Below are positions 38,904 through 48,394 of a DNA stretch of 64,000 nt, in pieces; position 1 is the first letter of the stretch, and every line of letters starts with the position of its first letter. The translations under genes and the position numbers were made by a program. This DNA is from Chryseobacterium daecheongense. Lineage in GTDB: Bacteria > Bacteroidota > Bacteroidia > Flavobacteriales > Weeksellaceae. The notes beneath the pieces were generated by a model that searched no databases, was not told where the DNA came from, and saw only the letters and a program-made list of their open reading frames with translations. The stretch is taken from assembly GCF_003729955.1 (NCBI RefSeq), contig NZ_RJTX01000001.1, positions 186,001-250,000 of the forward strand. The letters run 5' to 3'.

Positions 38904-38931
38904 TAATTTGATATTCAGTGTTTTGTTAAAA

Positions 38932-38954
38932 ATAAGTGTGTTTTTTACATTTAT
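38932..38954. promoter_or_regulatory. Candidate AraR-type operator, araB promoter
   Basis: ATAAGTGT, 7-bp spacer GTTTTTT, ACATTTAT: an 8-bp inverted repeat with one mismatch. It ends 14 bp before the -7 box at 38969, exactly the spacing seen at the GH3 promoter. Confidence 0.7.
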
Positions 38955-38981
38955 TTAAAATAGAATCTTATATTTGTTTTT
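38934..38981 (+). repeat. 48-bp promoter repeat, copy 2
   Basis: Partner of 34101-34148; only two adjacent positions differ, just before the -7 box. Placed in the 126-bp gap between GH51 and araB, it gives araBDA a promoter of its own. Confidence 0.85.
38969..38976 (+). promoter_or_regulatory. -7 promoter box for araB operon
   Basis: TATATTTG, the Bacteroidota -7 consensus TAnnTTTG, 53 bp before the araB ATG. Confidence 0.65.
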
Positions 38982-39029
38982 ATCTCATCAGGAGAAATTA
39001 ATCTCAATAATCAAAAACGTTTCATCACC

Positions 39030-40730
39030 ATGAAAAAATATGTTATCGGGCTGGACTATGGTACAGATTCCGTACGGGCCGTTCTTATTGATACTGAAAA
39101 CGGTTCTGAAATAACTTCTTCAGTCAGCTATTATCAAAGATGGAAAGAGGGCAAATTTTGTGATCCCTCAGCCAACAGTTTCAGACAGCATCCTTCAGAT
39201 CATATTGAAGGTCTGGAGAAAACCATTTCAGAAGTTGTAAGAGAAAGCGGAATAGTGCCGGAGCAGATCGTTAGTATTTGCATTGATACAACAGGTTCTT
39301 CACCGCTTCCCGTAACACATGATGGAATAGCTTTAGCATTGGTTCCGGGGTTTGAAGAGAATCCCAATGCCATGATGGTTTTATGGAAGGATCATACAGC
39401 TATCCGGGAAGCCGAAGAAATCAATACCCTTGCAAGAACCTGGGGTGGGGAAGATTATACAAAATATGAAGGCGGTATCTATTCCTCCGAATGGTTTTGG
39501 GCCAAAATATTACACATCAGCAGAGTAGATGCAGAAGTAAAAAATGCTGCTTATACCTGGATGGAACACTGTGATTATCTGACCTATCTTTTATCAGATC
39601 ATAAAGACCTGGCAACCTTCAAAAGAAGCCGTTGTGCAGCAGGTCATAAAGCCATGTGGCATGAGTCATGGGGCGGTCTGCCTTCTGAAGAATTTCTCAA
39701 CAGGCTAGATCCCTCTCTGGGAAAGCTCAGAGGAAGATTATACAGGGAAACTTATACCTCAGATGAAGTTGCCGGCTATCTGAATGAAGAGTGGGCCGCT
39801 AAAACCGGTCTTACCACTAAAACTGTTATTACAGTAGGAACTTTTGATGCCCATTCAGGCGCAGTGGGAGCAAAGGTTGAAGAAAATGTACTGATCAGGA
39901 TCATGGGAACTTCCACTTGTGATATCATGGTAGCCTCAGGAGAAACCATCGGAGATACAACCGTTAAAGGAATCTGCGGACAGGTTGACGGCTCCGTAAT
40001 TCCCGGATTGATAGGACTTGAAGCAGGACAGTCTGCATTTGGAGATGTTCTGGCATGGTATAAAGATATCCTGATGTGGCCGGTTCACCAGATTATGATG
40101 CATTCCGAAAATATTTCAGACGAGCAGAAGATAAAACTCGCAGATGAAATGGAGGCCGGGCTTATCAGGAAATTAACCCTTGAAGCAGAAAAAATTCCTC
40201 TTTCAGATAGTGTTCCGATTGCATTGGACTGGGTAAACGGAAGAAGAACACCGGATGCAGACCAGGAACTTAAAGCGGCCATCAGCCAGCTTTCTCTGGG
40301 AACAAATGCTCCCCATATTTTCAAAGCCCTGGTCAATGCCATTTGTTTCGGAGCTAAAAAGATCGTTGACCGTTTTGAAGAGGAAGGTGTGAAAATCAAT
40401 AAAGTGATCGGAATCGGGGGAGTAGCAAGGAAATCACCGTTTATCATGCAGACACTCGCTAATGTTCTCGATATGCCTATTGCAGTAGCCGCTTCAGATC
40501 AGACTCCTGCTTTGGGTGCTGCTGTTTATGCGGCCGTATCAGCAGGAATTTATCCGACTGTTCAGGAAGCCAGTATGAAAATGGGCTCCGGATTTGAGGC
40601 GGAATATCAACCGAAAGCTGAAGAAGTACAACACTACAGAGAATTAATGCAGCAATACCAGAAGCTCGCTGATTTTGTAGAACATAATACCAAACTGAAA
40701 AACAACAGGAAAGAACTTCAGAATTCCTGA
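39030..40730 (+). CDS. araB: L-ribulokinase
   Basis: A 566-residue FGGY-family kinase, the length of E. coli AraB. It phosphorylates L-ribulose to L-ribulose-5-phosphate in the cytoplasm. The ATPase-fold start is VIGLDYGTDSVRAVLID; RIMGTSTCDIMVA and QVDGSVIPGLIGLEAGQSAFGD are AraB hallmarks; and VIGIGGVARKSPFIMQTLANV is the C-terminal nucleotide-binding block. It begins the araB-araD-araA-galM-symporter series, behind a promoter with a candidate AraR operator. Confidence 0.97.
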   Translation: MKKYVIGLDYGTDSVRAVLIDTENGSEITSSVSYYQRWKEGKFCDPSANSFRQHPSDHIEGLEKTISEVVRESGIVPEQIVSICIDTTGSSPLPVTHDGIALALVPGFEENPNAMMVLWKDHTAIREAEEINTLARTWGGEDYTKYEGGIYSSEWFWAKILHISRVDAEVKNAAYTWMEHCDYLTYLLSDHKDLATFKRSRCAAGHKAMWHESWGGLPSEEFLNRLDPSLGKLRGRLYRETYTSDEVAGYLNEEWAAKTGLTTKTVITVGTFDAHSGAVGAKVEENVLIRIMGTSTCDIMVASGETIGDTTVKGICGQVDGSVIPGLIGLEAGQSAFGDVLAWYKDILMWPVHQIMMHSENISDEQKIKLADEMEAGLIRKLTLEAEKIPLSDSVPIALDWVNGRRTPDADQELKAAISQLSLGTNAPHIFKALVNAICFGAKKIVDRFEEEGVKINKVIGIGGVARKSPFIMQTLANVLDMPIAVAASDQTPALGAAVYAAVSAGIYPTVQEASMKMGSGFEAEYQPKAEEVQHYRELMQQYQKLADFVEHNTKLKNNRKELQNS

Positions 40731-40757
40731 ATATTAACCTTTTGAATTACGCTCAAA

Positions 40758-41468
40758 ATGAATACCTATAAAGAACTCCAAAGAGAATGTTATGAAGCCA
40801 ATATGCAGCTGGATGCCCTGAAGCTGGTGGTCTATACCTTTGGGAATGTAAGCGCTGTGGACCGCGATAAGGGGATTTTTGCCATTAAACCAAGCGGTGT
40901 TCCCTATGACATTTTAAAACCGGAAGATATGGTAATTTTAGACTTTGACGCCAATGTCATTGAAGGGAAACTCAGACCCTCTTCCGATACCAAGACGCAT
41001 GCTTACCTGTATAAAAACTGGGAAAATATCGGTGGAATTTCCCACACTCATGCGATCTATTCCGTAGCGTGGGCACAGGCACAGATGGATATTCCTGTTT
41101 TCGGAACCACCCATGCAGACCATCTTACAACAGATATTCCCTGTGCTCCACCTATGCGGGATGAGCTGATCGAAGGAAATTACGAATACAATACAGGAAT
41201 ACAGATTCTGGAATGCTTTAAAGAAAAACAGCTGTCTCCGGAAGAAGTAGAAATGGTTCTTATTGGCAATCACGGTCCGTTTACCTGGGGAAAAAATGCT
41301 GAGAAAGCAGTCTATAACAGCAAAGTGCTGGAAACCATTGCCGAAATGGCTTATCTCACCAGACAGATCAATCCTGATGCAGAACGTCTGAAAGACTCAC
41401 TCATCAAAAAACATTATGAACGTAAGCACGGCAAAAATGCTTATTACGGACAGGAATCTCAACACTAA
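40758..41468 (+). CDS. araD: L-ribulose-5-phosphate 4-epimerase
   Basis: A 236-residue class II aldolase/epimerase family protein that converts L-ribulose-5-phosphate to D-xylulose-5-phosphate. Zinc ligands are in SHTHAIYSVAWAQA (HxH) and in the GNHGPFTWG region; GNVSAVDRDKG is the phosphate-binding start. FGTTHADHLTTDIPCAPPM is typical of AraD. It lies 27 bp after araB. The product enters the non-oxidative pentose phosphate pathway, where the transaldolase-family gene at 61386 could act. Confidence 0.97.
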   Translation: MNTYKELQRECYEANMQLDALKLVVYTFGNVSAVDRDKGIFAIKPSGVPYDILKPEDMVILDFDANVIEGKLRPSSDTKTHAYLYKNWENIGGISHTHAIYSVAWAQAQMDIPVFGTTHADHLTTDIPCAPPMRDELIEGNYEYNTGIQILECFKEKQLSPEEVEMVLIGNHGPFTWGKNAEKAVYNSKVLETIAEMAYLTRQINPDAERLKDSLIKKHYERKHGKNAYYGQESQH

Positions 41469-41507
41469 ACACTTCAACATAAACAACTATTAACGATCAA
41501 CAAAATT

Positions 41508-43004
41508 ATGTTAACACCTCTCAATACCAAAGAAATCTGGTTCATCACAGGAAGTCAGCATTTATACGGACCAGAAACACTGGCGCAGGTAGCAGACCAC
41601 TCAAAAAAAATTGGGGAAGAACTTGAAAAATCTTCTTTCATTCCGGTAAAAATCATTGTAAAGCCAACGGTAAAAACTACCGAAGAGATATTTGAAACCA
41701 TTGCAGCAGCCAATCATGCAGAAAACTGTATAGGAGTGATTACCTGGATGCATACCTTTTCACCCGCTAAAATGTGGATCAGAGGATTAAAAATTTTACA
41801 GAAACCTCTTCTGCATCTGCATACTCAGTTCAACAGGGATATTCCGTGGTCTACCATGGACATGGACTTTATGAACCTTAACCAGGCGGCTCATGGAGAC
41901 CGTGAATTTGGTTTTATGGTAAGCAGGCTCCGAAAGAACAGAAAAGTAGTGGTAGGGCACTGGTCAGAAGAAAGAGTTCAGAAGCAGATCGGTGACTGGA
42001 GCCGTGTTGCTGCAGGCTGGGATGACTGGCAAGGAGCTAAATTTGCGCGTTTCGGGGATAATATGAGGTTTGTAGCTGTAACAGATGGAGATAAAGTGGA
42101 AGCTGAAACCCAGTTCGGCTTTTCAGTCAATACCTGGGGAATCGGTGATCTTGTCGGCGTTATCAATTCTGTAAGCGAAGGAGAGATAAAAAGCCTTATG
42201 GAAGAATATGAATCTTCTTATCACATGGCAGCCTCCCTCTTGGAAGGAGGTGCCAACAGAAACTCACTGCACACCGCCGCAAAAATTGAATTAGGGCTTG
42301 AAAAGTTTTTAAAAGATGGTGGATTTAAAGGATTTTCAGATACCTTTGAAGACCTTCACGGGCTGGAGCAGCTGCCGGGAATTGCAGTACAGCGCCTGAT
42401 GCAGAAAGGATACGGATTTGCAGGTGAGGGAGACTGGAAAACAGCAGCGCTCGTACGTGCCATGAAAACAATGGGGCAGGGTCTTGAAGGTGGAAACGCC
42501 TTTATGGAAGATTATACCTATCATCTTGATCCTTCCAATCCTTCTATTTTAGGCTCCCATATGCTGGAAGTAGATCCTGTGCTGGCCGCCGGGAAAGCAT
42601 CATGTGAGATTCATCCGCTGGGAATCGGGGGAAAAGCAGATCCCGTTCGTCTTGTTTTCAATTCCAGAGGAAATATTGACTCTCTGAACGCTGCATTGAT
42701 GGACTTTGGAAACCATTTCAGACTCTTGATCAATAAAACCAGAGCATTGGAAATTACAGAAGACCTGCCAAAGCTTCCGGTAGCAAGAGTTTTATGGAAA
42801 CCTCTTCCTGATTTATATACAGCCGCAGAAGCCTGGATACTGGCAGGAGGGGCACACCATACATGTTACAGTGAAAATATTTCAGTAGAACAGCTGGAAG
42901 ATTTTGCTGAGATAGCAGGAATTGAATCATTAGTCATTGATGAAGATACCAGAATGCGTGATTTTAAAAATACACTTCGTTGGAATGAAATGTATTATCG
43001 TTAA
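41508..43004 (+). CDS. araA: L-arabinose isomerase
   Basis: A 498-residue cytoplasmic isomerase of the usual AraA length (about 500). It converts L-arabinose to L-ribulose with Mn2+. Characteristic blocks are [16 protein letters not shown] at the start, [29 protein letters not shown], the metal-site segment with [15 protein letters not shown] (Glu) and GSHMLEVDP (His, Glu), and [11 protein letters not shown] near the C-terminus. It follows araD by 39 bp and precedes the mutarotase by 27 bp. Confidence 0.97.
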   Translation: MLTPLNTKEIWFITGSQHLYGPETLAQVADHSKKIGEELEKSSFIPVKIIVKPTVKTTEEIFETIAAANHAENCIGVITWMHTFSPAKMWIRGLKILQKPLLHLHTQFNRDIPWSTMDMDFMNLNQAAHGDREFGFMVSRLRKNRKVVVGHWSEERVQKQIGDWSRVAAGWDDWQGAKFARFGDNMRFVAVTDGDKVEAETQFGFSVNTWGIGDLVGVINSVSEGEIKSLMEEYESSYHMAASLLEGGANRNSLHTAAKIELGLEKFLKDGGFKGFSDTFEDLHGLEQLPGIAVQRLMQKGYGFAGEGDWKTAALVRAMKTMGQGLEGGNAFMEDYTYHLDPSNPSILGSHMLEVDPVLAAGKASCEIHPLGIGGKADPVRLVFNSRGNIDSLNAALMDFGNHFRLLINKTRALEITEDLPKLPVARVLWKPLPDLYTAAEAWILAGGAHHTCYSENISVEQLEDFAEIAGIESLVIDEDTRMRDFKNTLRWNEMYYR

Positions 43005-43031
43005 TTAATTTTAAAAAATATGTAAATAATT

Positions 43032-44189
43032 ATGAAAAAAACAACATATAATGGCATTTTTATTTTATTATTTTTAATTATTTTCGGCTGTAAAAAAGAA
43101 AATAATAAACAGGATATTTCAGGAAAAATGGAGAACATTTCTACTTCAGACTATGGAGTTACGCCAAAAGGCGATTCTATTAAAAAATACACGTTGACCA
43201 ATAAAAACGGGATGAAAGTTGAAGTCATCAACTTCGGTGGAATTATTACTTCTTTAACTGCCCCGGACAGAAACGGGAAATACGAAGATGTAGTACTCGG
43301 TTTTACAAAACCTGAAGGATATTTCGATGGAAACCCTTATTATTTCGGGGCTTTGATCGGAAGATACGGAAACAGAATTGCCAATGCCAAATTCGCACTG
43401 GAAGGTAAAACATACGAAATTGATAAAAATGATGGTCCTAACAGCCTTCACGGAGGAAAGGAGGGATTTCATACCAGATTCTGGAGTATTGAGGTAGTAA
43501 AAGATGCAAAATTTCCGACATTGAAATTGTCTTATACCAGTGCAGACGGTGAAGAAGGGTATCCGGGAAAATTAACAACAACCGTTTTCTACACCCTTAC
43601 GGATGACAATGCTTTGGAAATTTCCTATGAAGCAGAAACCAATAAACCTACAGTAGTAAATCTTACCCAGCACTCCTATTTTAACCTGTCAGGAAATTTT
43701 ACCAAAACAATTACTGATCATGAAATGCAGATCAATGCAGATCATTTTCTTCCGGTAAATGAAACATTGATTCCTACTGGTGAGCAGAAAGCAGTAAAAG
43801 GAACTCCCTTTGATTTCATGGTGTCAAAACCCATCGGAAAAGATATCGGTGCAGACGATGATCAGCTGAAAAAAGGAAAAGGGTATGACCATAACTGGAT
43901 TCTGAACGGAAAAGGATTAAGAAGCATCGCCAAAGTTTATCATCAGGGAACAGGAAGACTGATGGAAGTCTTCACAGATGAACCCGGTGTGCAGTTTTAT
44001 TCCGGTAATTTTCTCGACGGAAAGTTTGATACTAAAACTGGCGGCAAAAATGAATTCAGAACAGGATTCTGTTTAGAAACACAACATTTCCCGGATTCGC
44101 CAAATCAGCCTTCTTTCCCTTCTACAGAATTGAAGCCCGGACAGAAATACCAGTCGAAAACAATCTATAAATTCTCCGTTAAAAAGTAA
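43032..44189 (+). CDS. galM: Aldose 1-epimerase (mutarotase), lipoprotein
   Basis: A 385-residue GalM-family enzyme with an N-terminal lipobox (LIIFGC, Cys about residue 20), so it probably works in the periplasm or at a membrane. It interconverts alpha and beta anomers of free sugars. Catalytic His is in NLTQHSYFNLSG and catalytic Glu in CLETQHFPDSPN; ALIGRYGNRIANAKF is the sugar-binding block. It stands just before the sugar symporter (3 bp), so it may present the right anomer of arabinose or galactose for uptake. It may serve several sugars. Confidence 0.93.
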   Translation: MKKTTYNGIFILLFLIIFGCKKENNKQDISGKMENISTSDYGVTPKGDSIKKYTLTNKNGMKVEVINFGGIITSLTAPDRNGKYEDVVLGFTKPEGYFDGNPYYFGALIGRYGNRIANAKFALEGKTYEIDKNDGPNSLHGGKEGFHTRFWSIEVVKDAKFPTLKLSYTSADGEEGYPGKLTTTVFYTLTDDNALEISYEAETNKPTVVNLTQHSYFNLSGNFTKTITDHEMQINADHFLPVNETLIPTGEQKAVKGTPFDFMVSKPIGKDIGADDDQLKKGKGYDHNWILNGKGLRSIAKVYHQGTGRLMEVFTDEPGVQFYSGNFLDGKFDTKTGGKNEFRTGFCLETQHFPDSPNQPSFPSTELKPGQKYQSKTIYKFSVKK

Positions 44190-44192
44190 ACT

Positions 44193-45920
44193 ATGGGAAA
44201 ATTAGCAACTATTGATATTATCATATTCCTGATCTATTTTGTAGTGGTAGCTTCCTACGGATTATGGATCTATAAAAAGAAGAAATCCGAATCTACAGGA
44301 AGTAAAGATTATTTCCTGGCAGAAGGATCTTTGACCTGGTGGGCTATCGGAGCCAGCTTAATCGCTTCCAATATTTCTGCGGAACAGTTTATCGGAATGA
44401 GTGGCGAAGGTTTCTTTGTCGGAATCGCTGTTGCCGCTTACGAATGGATTGCTGCCGTTGCGCTGATCATTATTGCAGTCTGGTTTATTCCAATCTATCT
44501 TAAAAATAAGATCTATACCATGCCCCAGTTTCTGGAAAGAAGGTATAACAAATCTGTTTCGCTGATCATGGCTGTATTCTGGCTGTTTCTGTATGTTATT
44601 GTGAATCTTACATCCATCCTTTACCTTGGTGCTCTTGCTATTGATACTTTACTGGGAGGAGAACATCTTCACGGTATTATGATTGGCCTTTTGCTTATGG
44701 CGCTTCTGATTGGCTTGGGCGGCATGAAAGTGATTGGATATACAGACGTTATACAGGTAGCAGTCCTTATTATCGGAGGTTTTGCAACGGTTTATATGGC
44801 TTTACAGATTGTAGACCAGAGAATCAACGGAGCGGCTGTAGGGAATGCGCTGGCAGGATTCAATACCCTGATCAATGAGGCACCGCAGCATTTTAAGCTG
44901 GTTCTTGAAAAACCGACAACAACCACTACTACATTGGCAATGCCTCAGAATCTGGAGGTACAGAAATATGTGGTGTTACCAGGTCTGGCCATGTATTTTG
45001 CAGGTCAGTGGATTGTTAACCTGAACTATTGGGGCTGTAATCAATACATCACCCAGAGAGCTTTGGGGGCAGATCTGAAAACGGCAAGAACAGGAATTTT
45101 ATTTGCAGGATTTCTGAAGCTATTCATGCCTGTGATCGTAATGCTTCCGGGAATCGCTGCTTATGTATTGTACTCTAAAGGGCACCTTCCTGGATTCAAT
45201 GGGGTGAAAGACGGTGCATACTCTGCGATATTAGGATTCTTACCAGTAGGGCTTAAAGGATTGGCAATTGCCGCTTTGACGGCAGCGATTGTGGCTTCAC
45301 TTGCAGGGAAAGTGAACAGTATCTCAACCATTTTTACTCTGGATATCTATAAAAAATACCTTAAAACAGATGCCACCGAAATCCAGATGGTGAGAACAGG
45401 CCGTTGGGTCATTATTATTGCTATGATGGCAGCATTGGCCTTTACCTGGACGGACGTTTTAGGAATTGGCGGTGAAGGAGGTTTCACATTTATTCAGAAA
45501 TATACAGGCTTTATCAGTCCGGGAGTTTTTGCTATGTTCCTTCTGGGAATGTTCTGGAAAAGAACAACGGGAACTGCTGCTTTGGTAGGAGTTATCTTAG
45601 GCTTTGTCCTGGCGATCTTCTTCAACAGCTTTGCAGTAGGAATTTTCGGGAAAGAAACCTGGATGTATACAGCGTTCACTTATGAAAAGCTTGAGAATGG
45701 AGTGGTTCATACCATTACAGAGATTCCTTTCCTGATCAATATGGGATGGTCATTTTTTATCACAATAATTGTAATGATACTGATCAGTCTTGCAGGTCCG
45801 AAGGTAAATCCTAAAGCCTTTGCCATTGATGTGACCATGTTTAAAGTAGATAACAGAACTTTAGTTTTGATTGTGATGACACTGCTTTTACTGACCGCAT
45901 TATATGTAAGATTTTGGTAA
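44193..45920 (+). CDS. Sodium/solute symporter (SGLT type), probable arabinose/monosaccharide uptake
   Basis: 575 residues with about 14 hydrophobic segments. The SSS signature is present: KDYFLAEGSLTWWAIGASLIASNISAEQFIGMSGEGF in helices 1-2, and IAALTAAIVASLAGKVNSISTIFTLDIYKKYL near helix 8. It should import a monosaccharide with Na+. L-Arabinose is inferred from its position as the last gene of the araBDA-galM series; galactose or xylose are alternatives. A bidirectional terminator follows. Confidence 0.9.
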   Translation: MGKLATIDIIIFLIYFVVVASYGLWIYKKKKSESTGSKDYFLAEGSLTWWAIGASLIASNISAEQFIGMSGEGFFVGIAVAAYEWIAAVALIIIAVWFIPIYLKNKIYTMPQFLERRYNKSVSLIMAVFWLFLYVIVNLTSILYLGALAIDTLLGGEHLHGIMIGLLLMALLIGLGGMKVIGYTDVIQVAVLIIGGFATVYMALQIVDQRINGAAVGNALAGFNTLINEAPQHFKLVLEKPTTTTTTLAMPQNLEVQKYVVLPGLAMYFAGQWIVNLNYWGCNQYITQRALGADLKTARTGILFAGFLKLFMPVIVMLPGIAAYVLYSKGHLPGFNGVKDGAYSAILGFLPVGLKGLAIAALTAAIVASLAGKVNSISTIFTLDIYKKYLKTDATEIQMVRTGRWVIIIAMMAALAFTWTDVLGIGGEGGFTFIQKYTGFISPGVFAMFLLGMFWKRTTGTAALVGVILGFVLAIFFNSFAVGIFGKETWMYTAFTYEKLENGVVHTITEIPFLINMGWSFFITIIVMILISLAGPKVNPKAFAIDVTMFKVDNRTLVLIVMTLLLLTALYVRFW

Positions 45921-46011
45921 AAGTGAATGGTCAATAGTGAATTCGTTTTACTGTCAATTTTTTTAATTCATTATTGACTTGCAAAGCAAAATTGACTTTT
46001 CACATATAATA

Positions 46012-46046
46012 AAAAAATAGGATGCTAAAAAGGCATCCTATTTTTT
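46012..46046. terminator. Bidirectional terminator between symporter and GH5
   Basis: AAAAAATAGGATGC (46012-46025) pairs with GCATCCTATTTTTT (46033-46046): 14 bp without mismatch, a 7-nt loop, and T-runs in both directions. It serves the plus-strand symporter and the minus-strand GH5 gene, which converge here. Confidence 0.92.
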
Positions 46047-46053
46047 ATTGGTA

Positions 46054-47772
46054 TCAGTTCATCCCAATATATTTGAACTTGAACAATTGACAGGATGTAC
46101 CGTAATAATCCCAAAGGTGTAAGTTTGAATTACCATCCATGGTGCAGTTGGGGATATCCCAGCCACGTGTAGGATCCACCTTGGATAGGATTTTGTAGTA
46201 ACCATTGGAGACAGCGACTACTTGCCATGCCTGTGCGTCATTATTATAATTCTGCCAAAGGCGGATTGAAGTTCCCAATGTGTTGCTATTATTTGCCAGG
46301 TCAATGCAGCGATTGGATGCACTCGCCTTGGATACAAAACGCCAGTAGCCATTACCTGCGTCAATGGCAACCCACCGCTGTGCAGAAGCTCCATTTCTTG
46401 TCCATGGTCTTAACACTGCGCCGTTGGTATCCTCTCCGGATTTCAGATCAAGTACTTTGTTAGCATCGGTCTGAAACTCGATCTCGTAAATACCATTGTT
46501 AACCAGGCTGCTGTTTGTATTACAGTTTCCAACAGGATAATTGGAAGATGCATATTGCTGGAACCACTGTTTAACTGGTGCGGCGCAGGCTTCCCAATCG
46601 TTGTTGTAGGCTGTTCCTGCATTAGGATCACCTTTGTGGAGGAGATTATCCGGGGCAAGAACATTCCAGCTTACATTGCCTGACTGATCCACGATATATT
46701 TTAAATTGGCCCCAAACCCGCTTCCGCCTGCAGTACCTGTTGTACCGATGCCGAAGGTACCATACCCCTGAGGTGCCCAGTCAGTTTCAGTAATGGCGAT
46801 TGGTGCTATATCTGCAATTGGTTTAACATTGATATTCCATGCGTTCTGAAAGGATTGATAGTTGTTGAGACCACCCCAGTAACCCGGATAGATATGAACA
46901 GCATAACCGATATTACCACCCGTGATCTGATTATTGACATAGCCTTGATAATGTGATTGCCATCCTGTACCCGGTATCCAGCAGACATTATTGGCCCCAT
47001 TGTTGCGAATGATGTTGACTAATGGCTGGAAGAAGTTTTTAAGTGCTGCAAAGTGCTCGTTCCCCGTTGATCCCCATGTGCCGTTTGTCCCCAGAATCTC
47101 AACAGGTTCGTTGGCTAATTCGAACATCACATTGTCAGCATTCTTTAGGCTCGGATGTTGCGACAAAAAGGTCCATACGGTTTTAAGATAACTATGATAG
47201 GCATCATTCACAGCAATACGATTTGGACATACACCTGGTGGACGCAGGATGACATACATTCCCAGGCTGCGAGCATGGTTGATCAGTGGGATTATCACCT
47301 GATCGGTGTAAGTAACCAGACGGCTATAATTGAATCTTGAGATATCGTTCTCCGGGATAGCCGGTCCGGGATCATTGGTCCAATACGGATCAATGTGAAG
47401 GCGGATGTAATTGAGATACCAGCCATCGGAAGCGCTGCTGAGCTTGTTCATGACAGCTTTGTTGTAGTTTAGAGCGCCCTGGACATTGTAATTATCCCAG
47501 GTACAGTAGCCGGAATTAGCACCATATTGACAGCCATTGAACCAGGGGCTGGGTGTTATGGCAACCCCATGTAAGACAACGTTATTGTCACAGGGATCTT
47601 TAAGGTATCTGCCTCCAACATGCAGCATTGGTGTTGCGGCCAATGCTCTTGCGCTAGCGCTGGCACTTAAGGTGGTTTCAGATTCTTCTAGTAAATTTTT
47701 TTCATCCATCGTAGAACAGCTGGAAAGAATGATTAACAGAAAGGCAAATAGCCACATTTTGTTTGTTCTCAT
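46054..47772 (-). CDS. GH5 family glycosidase with C-terminal ricin-type lectin domain, lipoprotein
   Basis: 572 residues on the minus strand. The lipobox is LIILSSC (C19), followed by a Ser/Ala-rich linker. The GH5 barrel covers about 48-415: acid/base E222 in FELANEPVE, nucleophile E329 in IAITETDWAP, and the substrate His in AVHIYPGYWGG. The last about 140 residues form a ricin B/CBM13-like trefoil with repeated QxW-type motifs (SAQRWVAI, DAQAWQVV, SCQLFKFK). An endo-glucanase or related beta-glycanase is likely; the GH5 subfamily cannot be fixed by eye. Compared with flanking genes the coding sequence looks richer in G and C, and the gene runs opposite to everything between 1 and 45,920, so transfer into the locus is plausible. 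Confidence 0.88.
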   Translation of the reverse strand: MRTNKMWLFAFLLIILSSCSTMDEKNLLEESETTLSASASARALAATPMLHVGGRYLKDPCDNNVVLHGVAITPSPWFNGCQYGANSGYCTWDNYNVQGALNYNKAVMNKLSSASDGWYLNYIRLHIDPYWTNDPGPAIPENDISRFNYSRLVTYTDQVIIPLINHARSLGMYVILRPPGVCPNRIAVNDAYHSYLKTVWTFLSQHPSLKNADNVMFELANEPVEILGTNGTWGSTGNEHFAALKNFFQPLVNIIRNNGANNVCWIPGTGWQSHYQGYVNNQITGGNIGYAVHIYPGYWGGLNNYQSFQNAWNINVKPIADIAPIAITETDWAPQGYGTFGIGTTGTAGGSGFGANLKYIVDQSGNVSWNVLAPDNLLHKGDPNAGTAYNNDWEACAAPVKQWFQQYASSNYPVGNCNTNSSLVNNGIYEIEFQTDANKVLDLKSGEDTNGAVLRPWTRNGASAQRWVAIDAGNGYWRFVSKASASNRCIDLANNSNTLGTSIRLWQNYNNDAQAWQVVAVSNGYYKILSKVDPTRGWDIPNCTMDGNSNLHLWDYYGTSCQLFKFKYIGMN

Positions 47773-48394
47773 AATTTATATATTTAAAGATTCGGTCTTT
47801 TTTTTAGTCATCAATATCTCGAGTCCCTAACACAGGAGTATTGGGCAGATAAGTAAAACTTCTTAATTTATTGACGTTGGGTTGAATAAGAATTGCTGTT
47901 ATATTCTATTAAACCGACTAATTCTTCAACACTGGTTTCGGTAGAACAATGGAACCATTTTTATTCAGTTTCCGATTTGAAAATCTTTTCGTCTCTTTTT
48001 CTGGGTTCCTGCGTATGTAAGTGTGGAATTTATTAAAATTTAAGTTATTGTTAAATATGGTTATTAGTTTTATATAAAAATACATATAATATTAAATATA
48101 AATCAATATTTTATTAAAAATTAACAAAAAATTACATATCATAATTGAATTGTGAGCCATATAATCATAATACATTTTGTGGTAGGGGAAAAGAAAAAAC
48201 CTTATCATAAATTTTTATTACGATAATTCTAAAAAAAGACAAAATAACTGTTTACCCTGCTTGAAATTTCCCACAAGAGCATAAAAAAATCTCACTTATG
48301 TGAGATTTTAATAAGAGTGTGCGGAATTTTTTTACAACTCTAAATTGTCAATTTTCTAAAAAAGTTATTTCTAAAATTATACAGGTTGCAAATA
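47773..48394. other. 622-bp spacer between GH5 and the Nudix regulator
   Basis: The gene-proximal part precedes the GH5 start (minus strand) and should hold its promoter, but I find no TAnnTTTG box on that strand. About 48,040-48,200 is extremely AT-rich. The distal part holds the regulator's terminator (48283-48309). I see no coding frame or RNA gene that I can support. Confidence 0.6.
48283..48309 (-). terminator. Terminator of the Nudix regulator gene
   Basis: AAAATCTCAC (48286-48295) pairs with GTGAGATTTT (48300-48309), 10 bp with a TTAT loop. On the minus strand it is followed by a run of T, as expected for the regulator transcript ending about 90 bp after its stop. Confidence 0.85.

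Noticed and set aside
47537..47830. 97-codon plus-strand frame over the start of the GH5 gene
   Set aside because: Antisense to the GH5 signal peptide and barrel start; no motif.
47976..48200. Very AT-rich stretch as a possible replication or attachment site
   Set aside because: No DnaA-like box cluster, direct repeat or tRNA end was found; it is more simply a spacer.
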